Below are positions 50,308-60,384 of a DNA stretch of 64,000 bases, piece after piece. Source of the DNA: Hyphomicrobiales bacterium (GTDB lineage: Bacteria; Pseudomonadota; Alphaproteobacteria; Rhizobiales; Rhizobiaceae); assembly GCA_900468065.1 (NCBI GenBank), contig UBTA01000017.1, positions 48,587-112,586 on the forward strand, given 5' to 3'. The translations under genes were made by a program, and so were the position numbers. The notes beneath the pieces are model-generated. The model did no database searches and was not told where the DNA came from. It was given only the letters and a program-made list of their open reading frames with translations. Every line of letters starts with the position of its first letter. Within the stretch, counting starts at the first letter, position 1.

Positions 50308-53012
50308 TTCATGTCCTTGAGATTGGGAGCATTGGGCAGCAATGGCAGGCTGATGGTAAAGATGGCACCGGAGTGGCCGATGCGGTTTTCCGCAGCAATG
50401 GTGCCGCCCATCGCTTCGACGAAACCACGGCAGATCGAGAGGCCAAGCCCGGTTCCCGCCCGAACATGATCGCCCTTTCGCACCCTGTAGAACGTATCGA
50501 AGACCCGTTCCAGGTCCCCCTGCGGAATACCCGGCCCTTCGTCGGAAATCCGGATCAGGACCCGCTCGCCATTGCTTTCGGCCCGAACGCGGATTGTCGA
50601 TCCTTCTGGCGCATATTTGGCGGCGTTATCGAGCAGGTTGAACAGCACCTGTTCGAACAGCACCGGATCGACCCTGATCATCGGCAGATCGGCGGGAACC
50701 TCGACGTCAACAGTGTGATCGGCCAGAATCTTGCGTGCCCTGCGCAGCGCGCTGCCGACAATATCTCCGGTATAGTGAAACGCAGCATTTGGCTCCATGG
50801 CGCCGGATTCGATCCGGGTCATGTCGAGCAGATTGGCTATAAACCGGTTCAGCCGTTCGGATTCGTCAGTCACTGTGGTCAAAAGTTCGACGCGGTCCTT
50901 TTCCGGCAGGGCGGACTGGTAGTCGCGCAATGTTCCGGCAGCCCCCATGATGGCGGCAAGCGGCGTCTTCAGGTCGTGCGAAATTGAGGTGAGCAGCGCC
51001 GAACGCAGACGGCCGGCTTCTTCAGCTAGCCGCGCATTGTCGACATCGGCGACAAGCTGCACGCGCTCGATGGCAAGCGCCGCCTGATCGGCGAGCGCAT
51101 CCAGCAGCCGCTGCTGTTCGGGACTGAGCAACGGTCCCTGCCGGTCATTGTCGAGACCGATGACGCCGACGGCGGCGCGGCCGGTGCGCAAGGGCACATA
51201 GAGGCGTTTTGCGCCCGGCAGCGTATCGGCACCGCGCCCGGCAGCACGATTGTGCTCCCAGGCCCAGCGGGCCGCGGCAATGTCCGCATCGTCGAGCGTA
51301 TCGTCCGGTGGATAGCCGGCTTTGACCGCAATCGTCCCGTCTTCCGGCAACAGCAATACGACCCGTACTTTCAGCATCGAGGCCAGCTGAAATGCGGTCG
51401 CCCAGAGCACATCGTCCAGCGTCCCGGTACCGGCCAGCTTCTTGCTGAACAGATAAAGATCTTCGGTGGTACGCGCCCGCAACCGTGCAGCCGCCGCCTG
51501 CCGCTGGACGCTGGCCGTCAGGTTGCTGGCGATGATCGCCACGATGAAGAAAAGAATGAATGCGACAACGCTGTCGGGATCGCTGATATCCAGCGTATAA
51601 AGCGGCTGCAGGAAGAAGAAATTCAGGCAAACAGCGCTGACGACGCTGGCATAGAGAGCCGGCCGCAAACCCTTGGTTACCGCTGTCGTCAGCACCGCCA
51701 TCAGGAAAACCAGTGCGATGTTGCGCACGTCAAGCGACTGGTCGAGCAGAAAACCCACACCGAGCGCACAGCCGACATAAAGCGTTGCCAGCGCATATGG
51801 CTTGATCTTGAACTGGGTTGAAGCCGGGACAGTCTTGACACCCGTTGCAACGGATTCGCCCTCGCGGTCGTCACCGGCGATGACGTGGACGCTGATATTT
51901 CCGGCCCGTCGGATAAGACGGCTGGTCACCGAGCCGTGCAGCCACTCCCGCCATCCTGATGTTCTCGGCGTTCCCGCGATGATATGAGTGACATTGCTGG
52001 ACGCGGCGACCCGGACGATCTCCTCGGCCTCGTCGGAACCCGGCCTGGTCAGCGCTTCGGCGCCCAACCGCTCGGCCAGGCGCAGCGTCGCGGCGATGCG
52101 GTCGCGCGCGGCCTCTGAAAGATGAATCGACCGTGACGTTTCCACGTGCAGCGCCACCAAAGGCGCCCGTAGCCGATCCGCCAGACGAGCGGCATAGCGC
52201 ACCAGGGACGCGCTGCGTGGCTCGTCATCGACACAGACTAGCACCCGGTCACCCGCCGCCCATGGACCTGAAATCGCATTCGCCTGCATATGCGTCAGCA
52301 ACTGGTCGTCAACGCGCTGCGCGGTCTGGCGAAGCGCGAGTTCGCGCAGGGCCGTCAGGTTTCCCGGCGAGAAATAGTTTTCCAGCGCGCGTTGCGCCGT
52401 CTTCGGGATATAGACCTTGCCGTCATGCAGACGTTTGATCAGGTCTTCCGGCGTCAGATCGATGATCTCGATATCGTCGGCCCGGTCGATGATCGAATCC
52501 GGGACGGTTTCGCGCACGCGGATACGGGTGATCTGGGCAACGACGTCGTTCAGGCTTTCGACATGCTGGATGTTGAGCGTCGAGTAGACGTCGATACCGC
52601 GCGACAGCAGTTCCTGCACATCCATGTAGCGCTTGGGGTGCCGGCTACCGGGTGCATTGGTATGGGCCAGTTCATCGACAAGAACGAGGCCGGGGCGCCG
52701 GGCAAGAATGGCATCGATATCCATTTCCTCGAGATGACGGCCCTTGTATTCGATCAGCGTGCGGGCAATGACCTCGAACCCATTGGCAAGCGCCTGGGTC
52801 TCCTTGCGGCCATGGGTTTCGACCACGCCAATGACAACATCGACGCCATCGGCCTTTTTGGCATGGCCGGAGGTCAGCATCTCGTAGGTCTTGCCGACCC
52901 CGGGTGCTGCCCCCAGAAAGATTTTCAGGCGGCCGCGTGTTTCCTGCTCCGCCCGCTGCAACAGGGCATCGGGAGATGGTCTTCCATCCATATCGCGGAC
53001 ATCGTCCCGCAT
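50304..53012 (-). CDS. kdpD: Kdp sensor histidine kinase
   Basis: The protein has 902 residues from the ATG at 53012 (MRDDVRDMDGRPSPDALLQR); the frame is open to 53117. Domains: KdpD N-terminal domain with Walker-like GAAPGVGKTYEML and V-V-E-T-H-G-R-K; a USP-like domain; four close membrane helices (~405-495); GAF; HisKA with phospho-acceptor His in TSISHDLKTPLAAIMG; and HATPase_c with N, G1 (D-E-G-P-G-I) and G2 (GTGLGLSICRG) boxes. It senses K+ limitation and turgor and phosphorylates KdpE. It follows kdpC by 165 bp in the same direction. Confidence 0.95.
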   Translation of the reverse strand: MRDDVRDMDGRPSPDALLQRAEQETRGRLKIFLGAAPGVGKTYEMLTSGHAKKADGVDVVIGVVETHGRKETQALANGFEVIARTLIEYKGRHLEEMDIDAILARRPGLVLVDELAHTNAPGSRHPKRYMDVQELLSRGIDVYSTLNIQHVESLNDVVAQITRIRVRETVPDSIIDRADDIEIIDLTPEDLIKRLHDGKVYIPKTAQRALENYFSPGNLTALRELALRQTAQRVDDQLLTHMQANAISGPWAAGDRVLVCVDDEPRSASLVRYAARLADRLRAPLVALHVETSRSIHLSEAARDRIAATLRLAERLGAEALTRPGSDEAEEIVRVAASSNVTHIIAGTPRTSGWREWLHGSVTSRLIRRAGNISVHVIAGDDREGESVATGVKTVPASTQFKIKPYALATLYVGCALGVGFLLDQSLDVRNIALVFLMAVLTTAVTKGLRPALYASVVSAVCLNFFFLQPLYTLDISDPDSVVAFILFFIVAIIASNLTASVQRQAAAARLRARTTEDLYLFSKKLAGTGTLDDVLWATAFQLASMLKVRVVLLLPEDGTIAVKAGYPPDDTLDDADIAAARWAWEHNRAAGRGADTLPGAKRLYVPLRTGRAAVGVIGLDNDRQGPLLSPEQQRLLDALADQAALAIERVQLVADVDNARLAEEAGRLRSALLTSISHDLKTPLAAIMGAAGTLRDYQSALPEKDRVELLTTVTDESERLNRFIANLLDMTRIESGAMEPNAAFHYTGDIVGSALRRARKILADHTVDVEVPADLPMIRVDPVLFEQVLFNLLDNAAKYAPEGSTIRVRAESNGERVLIRISDEGPGIPQGDLERVFDTFYRVRKGDHVRAGTGLGLSICRGFVEAMGGTIAAENRIGHSGAIFTISLPLLPNAPNLKDMK

Positions 53013-53176
53013 GCGCGCTCGTCTTTCCTCATCAATGCCGAAAAGCGGCAGGATGCCGCTTTTGACCATATCGGACATGTCCCAAAAGCCCAGAGGGTTT
53101 GGGACCGGTGCCGTCAATCAAATCCATCTCGGCATAGCACCTGCCTAGCAAGGCGCGATGCCGAGACAGAACAGGG

Positions 53177-53740
53177 TTAGACAGCTTTATCAAGCGCCAT
53201 GTTCAGCGCCAAGACGTTGACCGCCGGCTCGCCGAGAATACCGAGTTCGCGGGCCTCGACAGCCTGATCGACCAGCGCGCGGACCTTGCCTTCATCCATA
53301 CCACGCGCCTTGGCGACGCGCGGAACCTGGAAATAGGCGGCTTCCGGTGTGATGTGCGGATCAAGACCGCTGCCGGAAGCGGTAACCAGATCCATCGGTA
53401 CCGCAGCGCCAGGATTGGCGGCCTTGAGAGCTTCCGCTTCTGCCTTGATCCGATCGAGCAGCTTCGGGTTGGTCGGCCCAAGGTTGGAGCCGCTGGAGGA
53501 GGCGGCATTGTAGCCATCGCCGGCAGCCGACGGACGGCCGTGGAAATAGGTATCGCCGGTAAAGACCTGGCCGATCAGGGCGGAGCCGACAACGGTCCCG
53601 TCCTTTTCGATGAGGCTGCCATTGGCCTGATGCGGGAACAGGGCTTGGGCGATTCCAGTCATCCCGAGCGGGTAGGCAAGGCCGGTAATGATGGTGATGG
53701 CAACGATCATGACCAGCGCGGGTCGCAATTGTTTCAGCAT
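53177..53740 (-). CDS. kdpC: K+-transporting ATPase subunit C
   Basis: The protein has 187 residues. One N-terminal membrane helix ([20 protein letters not shown]) is followed by a periplasmic domain with [33 protein letters not shown], and [20 protein letters not shown]. KdpC stabilises the KdpFABC complex and raises ATP affinity. It begins 27 bp after kdpB with AAAGGA upstream. Confidence 0.95.
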   Translation of the reverse strand: MLKQLRPALVMIVAITIITGLAYPLGMTGIAQALFPHQANGSLIEKDGTVVGSALIGQVFTGDTYFHGRPSAAGDGYNAASSSGSNLGPTNPKLLDRIKAEAEALKAANPGAAVPMDLVTASGSGLDPHITPEAAYFQVPRVAKARGMDEGKVRALVDQAVEARELGILGEPAVNVLALNMALDKAV

Positions 53741-53767
53741 GGGAAAATTCCTTTAAACGAGGCCGTT

Positions 53768-55825
53768 TTACACAAGACCAAGGGCGGTGATGGCCATGTC
53801 GATGGCCTTGATGCCGATGAACGGCACGATGACGCCGCCGAGGCCATAGATGAGCAGGTTGCGCGACAGAAGAGCACCGGCACCGACGGCACGATAGGTG
53901 ACACCCCGGAGCGACAGCGGGATCAGCGCAACGATGACAAGCGCATTGAAGATGATCGCCGACAGGATGGCGCTTTGCGGCGAGGCAAGGCCCATGATGT
54001 TCAGTGCCGAAAGCTGCGGATAGAAGGCCAGGAACATCGCCGGGATGATGGCGAAGTACTTGGCGATATCGTTGGCGATCGAAAACGTCGTCAGCGCGCC
54101 GCGGGTCATCAGGAGCTGTTTGCCGATCTCGACGATCTCGATCAGCTTGGTCGGATCGGAATCCAGATCGACCATGTTGCCGGCTTCGCGGGCCGCGACC
54201 GTACCGGTGTTCATGGCGACGCCGACATCGGCCTGGGCGAGCGCCGGGGCGTCGTTGGTCCCATCGCCGCACATGGCGACGAGCTTGCCCTTGGCCTGCT
54301 CCTCGCGGATCAGCGACAGCTTGTTTTCCGGCGTTGCCTGGGCAAGAAAATCATCGACGCCGGCTTCGGCCGCGATCGCCGCCGCCGTCATCGGGTTGTC
54401 GCCGGTGATCATCACCGTGCGGATACCCATGCGGCGCAGTTCGGCGAAGCGTTCGCGGATGCCGCCCTTGACGATATCCTTCAGGTGAACGACGCCCATG
54501 AGGCGGCCGTCACGCACGACAGCGAGTGGCGTGCCCCCCGATTTGGCGATCTCGTCGGCAATGGCCTGGATTTCGCGGACGGTATCCGGGCGCGCCGCGG
54601 TGTTCTGGCTGGTGACGTAACTCAGGACCGCATCGACAGCACCCTTGCGGATCGACGAGCCTTCGATATCAACACCGCTCATGCGGCTCTGCGCCGTGAA
54701 CGGCACGAAGGTCGCATGCAGTTGCGCCATGTCACGGGCACGGATGCCGTACTTCTCCTTGGCCAGAACGACGATGGAACGGCCTTCCGGCGTTTCATCG
54801 GCAAGCGACGCCAGTTGTGCTGCATCTGCAAGATCCTGCTGCGACACGCCGGAAACCGGGCGAAGCTCGGTTGCCTGGCGGTTGCCGAGCGTGATCGTGC
54901 CGGTCTTGTCGAGCAGCAGCGTATCGATGTCGCCGGCGGCCTCGACGGCGCGGCCGGACATGGCCAGAACATTGAAGCGCACCAGACGGTCCATGCCGGC
55001 AATGCCGATGGCCGAGAGAAGCGCACCGATCGTGGTGGGAATGAGCGTCACGAACAGAGCGACGAGCACGATCACCGGAATGGAGCCGCCGGCATAGGTG
55101 GCAAAGCTCGGGATCGTCACAACGGCCAGCACGAAGATCAGCGTCATGCCGGCAAGAAGGATGTTGAGGGCGATTTCGTTCGGCGTCTTCTGGCGTTCGG
55201 CGCCTTCGACGAGGGCGATCATCCGGTCGATGAAGGTGGAGCCAGCAGCGGCGCTGATGCGCACCCGGATCCAGTCCGACAGGACCTGCGTGCCACCGGT
55301 GACGGCGGAGCGGTCACCGCCGGATTCGCGGATGACGGGCGCCGATTCTCCGGTGATCGCGGCTTCGTTGACGGAGGCGACCCCTTCGATGACTTCGCCA
55401 TCGGACGGAATGATATCGCCGGCTTCAACGAGAACGATATCACCGACCTTGAGACTTGTGCCGGAGACCATCTTGAAGCTTTTCAGATCTGTTCCGGTCA
55501 GCAGCTTGGCCTGGGTTTCGGTGCGGGTCTTGCGCAGCGATTCAGCCTGCGCCTTGCCCCGGCCTTCGGCAACGGCTTCTGCAAAATTGGCAAACAAGAC
55601 CGTGAACCACAGCCAGATATTAAGCTGCAGCGAAAAGCCGAGATCGCTGCCACCGGTCAAGAGATCGCGCAGGAACAGGACGGTTGTCAGCGTCGAGACG
55701 ACGGCGACGACGAACATCACCGGATTGCGGGCAAGCGTGCGTGGATCAAGCTTGACGAAAGCCGAGCCGATCGCCGGAATGAGGATGCGAGAGTCCATCA
55801 GGCTCGCAGATTTGGACTGGCTCAT
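53768..55825 (-). CDS. kdpB: K+-transporting P-type ATPase subunit B
   Basis: The protein has 685 residues. P-type ATPase motifs: A-domain A-I-T-G-E-S-A-P-V, phosphorylation site [16 protein letters not shown], nucleotide-binding [10 protein letters not shown], and hinge [20 protein letters not shown]. Seven membrane helices are inferred. It hydrolyses ATP to drive K+ through KdpA. An unannotated-type 55-residue ORF lies between it and kdpA. Confidence 0.97.
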   Translation of the reverse strand: MSQSKSASLMDSRILIPAIGSAFVKLDPRTLARNPVMFVVAVVSTLTTVLFLRDLLTGGSDLGFSLQLNIWLWFTVLFANFAEAVAEGRGKAQAESLRKTRTETQAKLLTGTDLKSFKMVSGTSLKVGDIVLVEAGDIIPSDGEVIEGVASVNEAAITGESAPVIRESGGDRSAVTGGTQVLSDWIRVRISAAAGSTFIDRMIALVEGAERQKTPNEIALNILLAGMTLIFVLAVVTIPSFATYAGGSIPVIVLVALFVTLIPTTIGALLSAIGIAGMDRLVRFNVLAMSGRAVEAAGDIDTLLLDKTGTITLGNRQATELRPVSGVSQQDLADAAQLASLADETPEGRSIVVLAKEKYGIRARDMAQLHATFVPFTAQSRMSGVDIEGSSIRKGAVDAVLSYVTSQNTAARPDTVREIQAIADEIAKSGGTPLAVVRDGRLMGVVHLKDIVKGGIRERFAELRRMGIRTVMITGDNPMTAAAIAAEAGVDDFLAQATPENKLSLIREEQAKGKLVAMCGDGTNDAPALAQADVGVAMNTGTVAAREAGNMVDLDSDPTKLIEIVEIGKQLLMTRGALTTFSIANDIAKYFAIIPAMFLAFYPQLSALNIMGLASPQSAILSAIIFNALVIVALIPLSLRGVTYRAVGAGALLSRNLLIYGLGGVIVPFIGIKAIDMAITALGLV

Positions 55826-55870
55826 AAGAGAACTCCAGTTTCTTTTGTGTGTGACATCACGGCGACCGCG

Positions 55871-56038
55871 TCAGCCGTGGAACAATTCGGTAAAAGCGTG
55901 GGCAAGACCGCCAATCACCAGCAGGACCAGCATAAAAGCGATGATGATGCTGGTTGCCTGCGGGGCTGCTGCTCGCGGCGGATCACCGTCGCGAGGGTTG
56001 AGGAGCCTTTTGAACTTCTGCTGGAACAAGCGGTTCAT
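55871..56038 (-). CDS. 55-residue single-TM protein between kdpA and kdpB
   Basis: The ORF starts at the ATG at 56038, ten bases after the kdpA stop, with AAGG seven bases upstream, and ends with TGA at 55873-55871. The product has a basic N-terminus (M-N-R-L-F-Q-Q-K-F-K-R-L-L), a short proline/alanine linker and one membrane helix (SIIIAFMLVLLVIGGLAHAF). The gap, the ribosome-binding site and the topology suggest a real membrane peptide made with the pump. It is not one of the classic Kdp subunits. It could be an extra KdpF-like stabiliser. Confidence 0.6.
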   Translation of the reverse strand: MNRLFQQKFKRLLNPRDGDPPRAAAPQATSIIIAFMLVLLVIGGLAHAFTELFHG

Positions 56039-56047
56039 GACAGCACC

Positions 56048-57751
56048 TTAAAAGGTTTGGCCTGATATCATCGACAGGTGTTCAACGATCGGACCAAGCG
56101 CCAGCGCCGGGAAGAAGGTGAGACCGCCGACGATCAGGACGACGCCGCAGAGCAGGCCCACGAACAACGGTCCGTGGGTCGGGAAAGTCCCTGCCGAAGC
56201 CGGCACCCTCTTCTTCATCACCAGCGAACCGGCAATGGCCAGCGCCGGGATGATCACCAGAAAACGGCCCATCAGCATGGCGATGCCAAGCGTGATATTA
56301 TACCAGGGCGTGTTGCCGGTGAGGCCGCCGAAGGCCGAACCATTGTTGGCAGCAGCCGAGGTATAGGCATAGAGGATTTCCGAGAAGCCATGTGGCCCTG
56401 GATTTCCGATCGAAGCTACGCCAGTCGGCAAGAGGACGGCGACTGCGGTGAAACCAAGCATGGTCGCTGGCAGAATGAGGATGGCGAGAACGGCCATCTT
56501 GACTTCCTTGGCCTCGATCTTCTTGCCGAGATATTCCGGCGTGCGGCCAACCATCAGGCCGGCGACGAAGACCGTCAGGATGACGAACATCAGGATGCCG
56601 TAGAAACCGGCGCCGACGCCGCCGACAATGACTTCGCCCAGCTCCATGTTGATCAGCGGGATCAGGCCGCCCAAGGCCGTGAAGGAACCGTGCATCGCAT
56701 TGACTGCGCCGCAGGAGGCGGCTGTTGTGACAACCGCGAACAGCGACGACAGGACGATGCCGAACCGGACTTCCTTGCCCTCCATGTTGCCACCATCAAC
56801 ACCCATGGCATGAACCAGCGGATTACCGGCAGCTTCAGCCCAGTAGGTCACCGTGACACCGGCGAGGAAGAGCACGCCCATCGTGGCGAAGATTGCCCAA
56901 CCCTGGCGCTGATTGCCGACCATCCGGCCGAAGACATTGGTGAAAGCCGCACCGATGGCGAAGATGGAAACCATCTGGATAAGGTTGGAGATTGCATCCG
57001 GATTTTCAAAGGGATGCGCGGAGTTGGCATTGAAGAAGCCGCCACCATTGGTGCCAAGCATCTTGATGGCCAATTGCGAGGCGACCGGGCCGAGCGCGAT
57101 GGTCTGTTGCGCGCCCTCGATCGTCGTTGCCGTCACGTAGGCACCGAGCGTCTGCGGTACGCCGAGATAGACATAGGCAATCGTCAGACCGATGCAGATT
57201 GGCAGAAGGATGTAGAGCGTGGCGCGGGTCATATCGACCCAGAAATTGCCGATCGATTTGCCCGATGCGCGGGCGAAACCGCGAATGAGCGCAACGGCGA
57301 TGGCCATGCCGGTCGCGGCAGATGCAAAATTCTGCACCGTCAGACCGGCCATCTGCACGAGATAGGACATCGTGCTTTCGCCACCATAATTCTGCCAGTT
57401 GGTGTTGGCGACGAAGCTGGTGGCAGTGTTGAACGAAAGCTCAGGCCCGACGGCCGTCATGCCCGCGGGGTTGAACGGCAGGAAGCCCTGGAACCGCTGC
57501 AGCGCATAGAGAATGGCAAAGCCGGCGAGATTGAACAGAAGCAGGGAGAACACATAACTCGTCCAGTGCTGCTCTTCCTTTTCGCTGGTGCCGGACAGCC
57601 GGTAAAGGCCGCGCTCGAGCGGAGCAAAAAGAGGCGACAGCAATGTGCGCTCACCGCCGAAGACGCGCGTCATATAGGCGCCGAGCGGCTTGATAAGCAA
57701 AATGACGATCCCGCAGAAGATGAGGATCTGGATCCATCCGTTGAGTGTCAT
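56048..57751 (-). CDS. kdpA: K+-transporting ATPase subunit A
   Basis: The protein has 567 residues and about ten membrane helices. The four selectivity-filter-like repeats are visible, e.g. [48 protein letters not shown] and [14 protein letters not shown]. KdpA is the K+ channel-like subunit. The gene follows kdpF by 27 bp and precedes the 55-residue ORF. Confidence 0.97.
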   Translation of the reverse strand: MTLNGWIQILIFCGIVILLIKPLGAYMTRVFGGERTLLSPLFAPLERGLYRLSGTSEKEEQHWTSYVFSLLLFNLAGFAILYALQRFQGFLPFNPAGMTAVGPELSFNTATSFVANTNWQNYGGESTMSYLVQMAGLTVQNFASAATGMAIAVALIRGFARASGKSIGNFWVDMTRATLYILLPICIGLTIAYVYLGVPQTLGAYVTATTIEGAQQTIALGPVASQLAIKMLGTNGGGFFNANSAHPFENPDAISNLIQMVSIFAIGAAFTNVFGRMVGNQRQGWAIFATMGVLFLAGVTVTYWAEAAGNPLVHAMGVDGGNMEGKEVRFGIVLSSLFAVVTTAASCGAVNAMHGSFTALGGLIPLINMELGEVIVGGVGAGFYGILMFVILTVFVAGLMVGRTPEYLGKKIEAKEVKMAVLAILILPATMLGFTAVAVLLPTGVASIGNPGPHGFSEILYAYTSAAANNGSAFGGLTGNTPWYNITLGIAMLMGRFLVIIPALAIAGSLVMKKRVPASAGTFPTHGPLFVGLLCGVVLIVGGLTFFPALALGPIVEHLSMISGQTF

Positions 57752-57778
57752 GGCAATAACTTTCCGAACCTGGCGTTG

Positions 57779-57868
57779 TTAGAAGCGCTCAGGGCGAATG
57801 AGGGCGTAGGTCAGATAGGCGAGGAGAAACACGGTCACGCCGGCTCCGAGCACATAATCGACAAGCAT
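57779..57868 (-). CDS. kdpF: K+-transporting ATPase subunit F
   Basis: The peptide has 29 residues from the ATG at 57868: M-L-V-D-Y-V, a membrane helix (LGAGVTVFLLAYLTYALI) and R-P-E-R-F. This is the standard size and motif (Y..Y-A-L-x-x-P-E-x-F) of KdpF, which stabilises the KdpABC complex. Confidence 0.9.
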   Translation of the reverse strand: MLVDYVLGAGVTVFLLAYLTYALIRPERF

Positions 57869-57886
57869 TTCTCTTAATCCTTCGAA

Positions 57887-57970
57887 TTAGAGACGGTCGC
57901 AGGCCCGGGTATAGGCAAACGACAGCGCGAAAAACAAAACGCCAATCCCGATCAAGACAATATCCATCAT
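57887..57970 (-). CDS. 27-residue membrane peptide upstream of kdpF
   Basis: The ORF starts at the ATG at 57970 (a second ATG at 57967 gives 26 residues), with AAAGGAG about nine bases upstream, and ends with TAA at 57889-57887. It has one hydrophobic helix (DIVLIGIGVLFFALSFAY) followed by T-R-A-C-D-R-L. The strong ribosome-binding site and the position 18 bp before kdpF mark it as a probable first gene of the kdp operon. I recall similar short peptides ending in a C-D-R-L-like motif near kdpF in other bacteria, but cannot verify this. Confidence 0.65.
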   Translation of the reverse strand: MMDIVLIGIGVLFFALSFAYTRACDRL

Positions 57971-58292
57971 CGATCCAGGCTCCTTTTGTTGAATTTCATC
58001 TTTCCCTCCTCTTCAAAGGAGGGCAGCGACGCGAAAGAGGCCCCGTCCGATCATGCGCGACGCAAGATCCGGGGCCTGAATTCCACGCTGACTATCGCCC
58101 CGAACTGCATTAGCGTTCGAGACGGGGCGCTAAGGAGAGATATAAAAAATTCATAAGGATTTTGTGGGAGATGACTGAGTCAGACTTTGTCGCTGCTAAC
58201 CTGGAGAACACATTCAGACGTCATTTGTGGGGGAATGGAGTGAGCCTTGCGGGCGTGGACGTGGAGACGGGTTCGGTTCGTTATGATTGTTC
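57971..58292 (-). promoter_or_regulatory. structured leader and promoter region of the kdp operon
   Basis: Three inverted repeats lie in the region: CCCTCCT/AGGAGGG (58004-58010, 58017-58023), GGCCCCG/CGGGGCC (58039-58045, 58070-58076) and CGCCCCG/CGGGGCG (58096-58102, 58123-58129). An AT-rich block (58139-58165, with TATAAAAAATTCATAAGG) is the likely promoter and KdpE-binding zone; exact boxes are uncertain. Arms of the second and third dyads are similar and could pair in alternative ways. The IS66 end at 58293 cuts the upstream region. Confidence 0.45.
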
Positions 58293-58304
58293 GTAAGCGT
58301 CCGG

Positions 58305-59881
58305 TCAGGCCATTTCCGCCGGAATTTGTGGATTCCACGGCAGGAGTTCATCGATCCGGTTGATGGGATGATCGGCGATGCGGGTAAGGATATCCCGCAG
58401 GTAGGCTTCTGGATCGAGGCCGTTGAGCTTTGCGGTCTCGATCAGCGACAGGATTGCAGCGGCGCGTTCGCCGCCTTTGTCCGATCCCGCGAACAGCCAG
58501 TTCTTGCGGCCGAGCGCAATTGGCCGGATCGCCCGTTCAGCGGCATTGTTGTCGATCTCGATCGTGCCGTCATCAAGGAAACGGCAAAGCGATTTCCAAC
58601 GGGACAGCGCATAGCGGATCGCCTCAGCCGTCCTGGATTTTTGCGGCAGGCGTTTGAGGTTATCGTCCAGCCATAGCCGCAGGGCTTCGACCTTAGGAGT
58701 GCTGCTATGTTGCCGGGCAGCTTTCCGCGCGTCTGGCGGCCCACCACGAATGGCCTTTTCGATGTCGTAGAGTTCGCCGATCCGAAGCAGCGCTTCTTCC
58801 GCAATCGGTGCGGTTCCTGAAGTCGTCAGATCGAAGAACTTGCGTCTTGCATGCGCCCAGCAGGCGGCTTCCAGAATGGTCGGTGGGCTGTCTGGCTTGT
58901 CCGGATCATAGAGGTCACGGAAGCCTGCATAGCCGTCGGCATGCCGCACGCCGGAGAACGTGGCCAGATGCTGCCTGGGATGCAGTCCCCCTACGATCCG
59001 GACTGAAGAAGTAGCAGACTACAGGTGGGATCGTGTCACCATGGGGACGGCCGTCGCGAACATAGGTCCACAACCGCCCGGTCCTGGTCGTGCCCTTGCC
59101 TGGCTCCAAAACAGGAACGGGCGTGTCGTCACCATGAAGTCGATGGCCAACGAGCACATGGTCCCGAAGCTTCACCAGCAGCGGCTCCAGCAATGTGCTG
59201 GCCTTACCGATCCAATCTGCCATGGTCGAACGGGAAAGATCGACGCCTTCTCGCGCGTAAATCTCGGATTGGCGATAGAGCGGCAGGTGATCGCAGTATT
59301 TTGCGATCAGCACATGGGCGACGAGACCTGGCCCCGGCTTGCCGCGTTCGATGGGCAGTGACGGCATCTCTACCCGGACTTGCGTATCGCAATCCTTGCA
59401 GGTGAAGCGGGGCTGGATATGGCGCACGACACGAAACGAGGCCGGGACGTAGTCGAGAACCTCGCTGACGGTCTCGCCTGCACGGAGGAAGTCGGAGCCG
59501 CCACAGACCCGGGCATGAGCAGGTTGCATGGTGCGTCACGTCATGGCGTGGCAGATGATCGGGCAGTGGTTGGCGGCTCGGTTTGGCTTTTTCCACACCG
59601 GCAGTCGATGGTGATGCCGGGATCATGGCTTCCGCTTCGGCCGCCTCGATATCTTCCAACGCCAGTTCGAGCTGTTCGATGGCGCGGTCCATCTTCTCGG
59701 AGGACGAGCCGAACCGTGCCCGCTTGAGAACCGCAAGCGGCGCCTTCAATTTGTCGATCAGGGTGTCGCGGGATTGAAGCTTTCGAGCCTGTTCAGCCAG
59801 TTGATCGGCCTGCGCAGCGATAATGTCTCGCAACGCATCGACGATCTTCAGGCAGGATCGAAGGGCTCGCTTCCATGCCAA
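58305..59881 (-). pseudogene. tnpC: IS66 transposase tnpC, broken by two single-base frameshifts
   Basis: Three consecutive frames together give a complete IS66 transposase. The N-terminal part (59881 to ~59515) has a coiled-coil and R-A-R-F-G-S-S-S-E-K. The middle (~59510 to ~58990) has C-G-G-S-D-F-L-R-A-G-E-T-V, K-Y-C-D-H-L-P-L-Y-R-Q and D-D-T-P-V-P-V-L. The C-terminal part (to 58305) has [25 protein letters not shown] and [20 protein letters not shown]. One surplus G sits in the CCCGGG run at 59508-59513 and one surplus base near 58986. The DDE residues are present but the enzyme cannot be made in one piece without frameshifting. Confidence 0.85.
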
Positions 59882-59941
59882 ATATATAGCTGATTTGCCC
59901 TCAGAGTGCTACTTATCTATCTGTAAAGATTGGTATCTATC

Positions 59942-60289
59942 TCACGCAACCCGTGTCGGCGCAGAGGTCCAGGCAGGACGTCGCCAGTCAATACCCTCCC
60001 ACAGCATCGACAACTGCGCTGCGGTCAGCCGGGCAGTGCCGTCGGTCGCAGACGGCCAGGGAAAGCGACCCTTCTCCAGGACCTTGTAGTAGAGGCAAAA
60101 ACCCTGGCCATCCCAGAACAGCAGCTTGATGCGATCACCACGACGCCCTCGAAACGCGAACACCGAACCCGACGCGGGCTTCTGGCGAAGCGACGACTTC
60201 ACCAGCGATATCAGGCCGTCGATCCCCTTGCGCATGCCCGTCACACCGCAGGCGAGATAGACGCGCACATTTGCGCCTGGCGCGATCAT
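59942..60289 (-). CDS. tnpB: IS66-family accessory protein TnpB (element A)
   Basis: The protein has 115 residues, complete. Family sequence: VRVYLACGVTGMRKGIDGLI, S-G-S-V-F-A-F-R-G-R-R-G-D-R-I-K, LLFWDGQGFCLYYKVLEKGR, and L-S-M-L-W-E-G-I-D-W. It is required with TnpA and TnpC for IS66 transposition in known systems. Its ATG overlaps the remnant stop of tnpA (ATGA), preserving the original coupling even though tnpA itself is split. Confidence 0.92.
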   Translation of the reverse strand: MIAPGANVRVYLACGVTGMRKGIDGLISLVKSSLRQKPASGSVFAFRGRRGDRIKLLFWDGQGFCLYYKVLEKGRFPWPSATDGTARLTAAQLSMLWEGIDWRRPAWTSAPTRVA

Positions 60290-60384
60290 GCTTCTTCAAC
60301 CGTAAGCATTGCGAACACCCCACGTTTTAACGTGATTTCAGTTCGCGCATAATTCCCATCTTTCGAGATTTGAAGGTGGGAATT

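Noticed and set aside
53354..56065. 903-codon open frame on the plus strand antisense to kdpB and kdpC
   Set aside because: It is the mirror frame of strongly supported kdp genes. The translation is rich in R, D, G and H with no domain pattern, as expected from GC-biased third positions.
56078..57877. 599-codon open frame antisense to kdpA
   Set aside because: Shadow of kdpA and kdpF; no start signal and no protein-like pattern.
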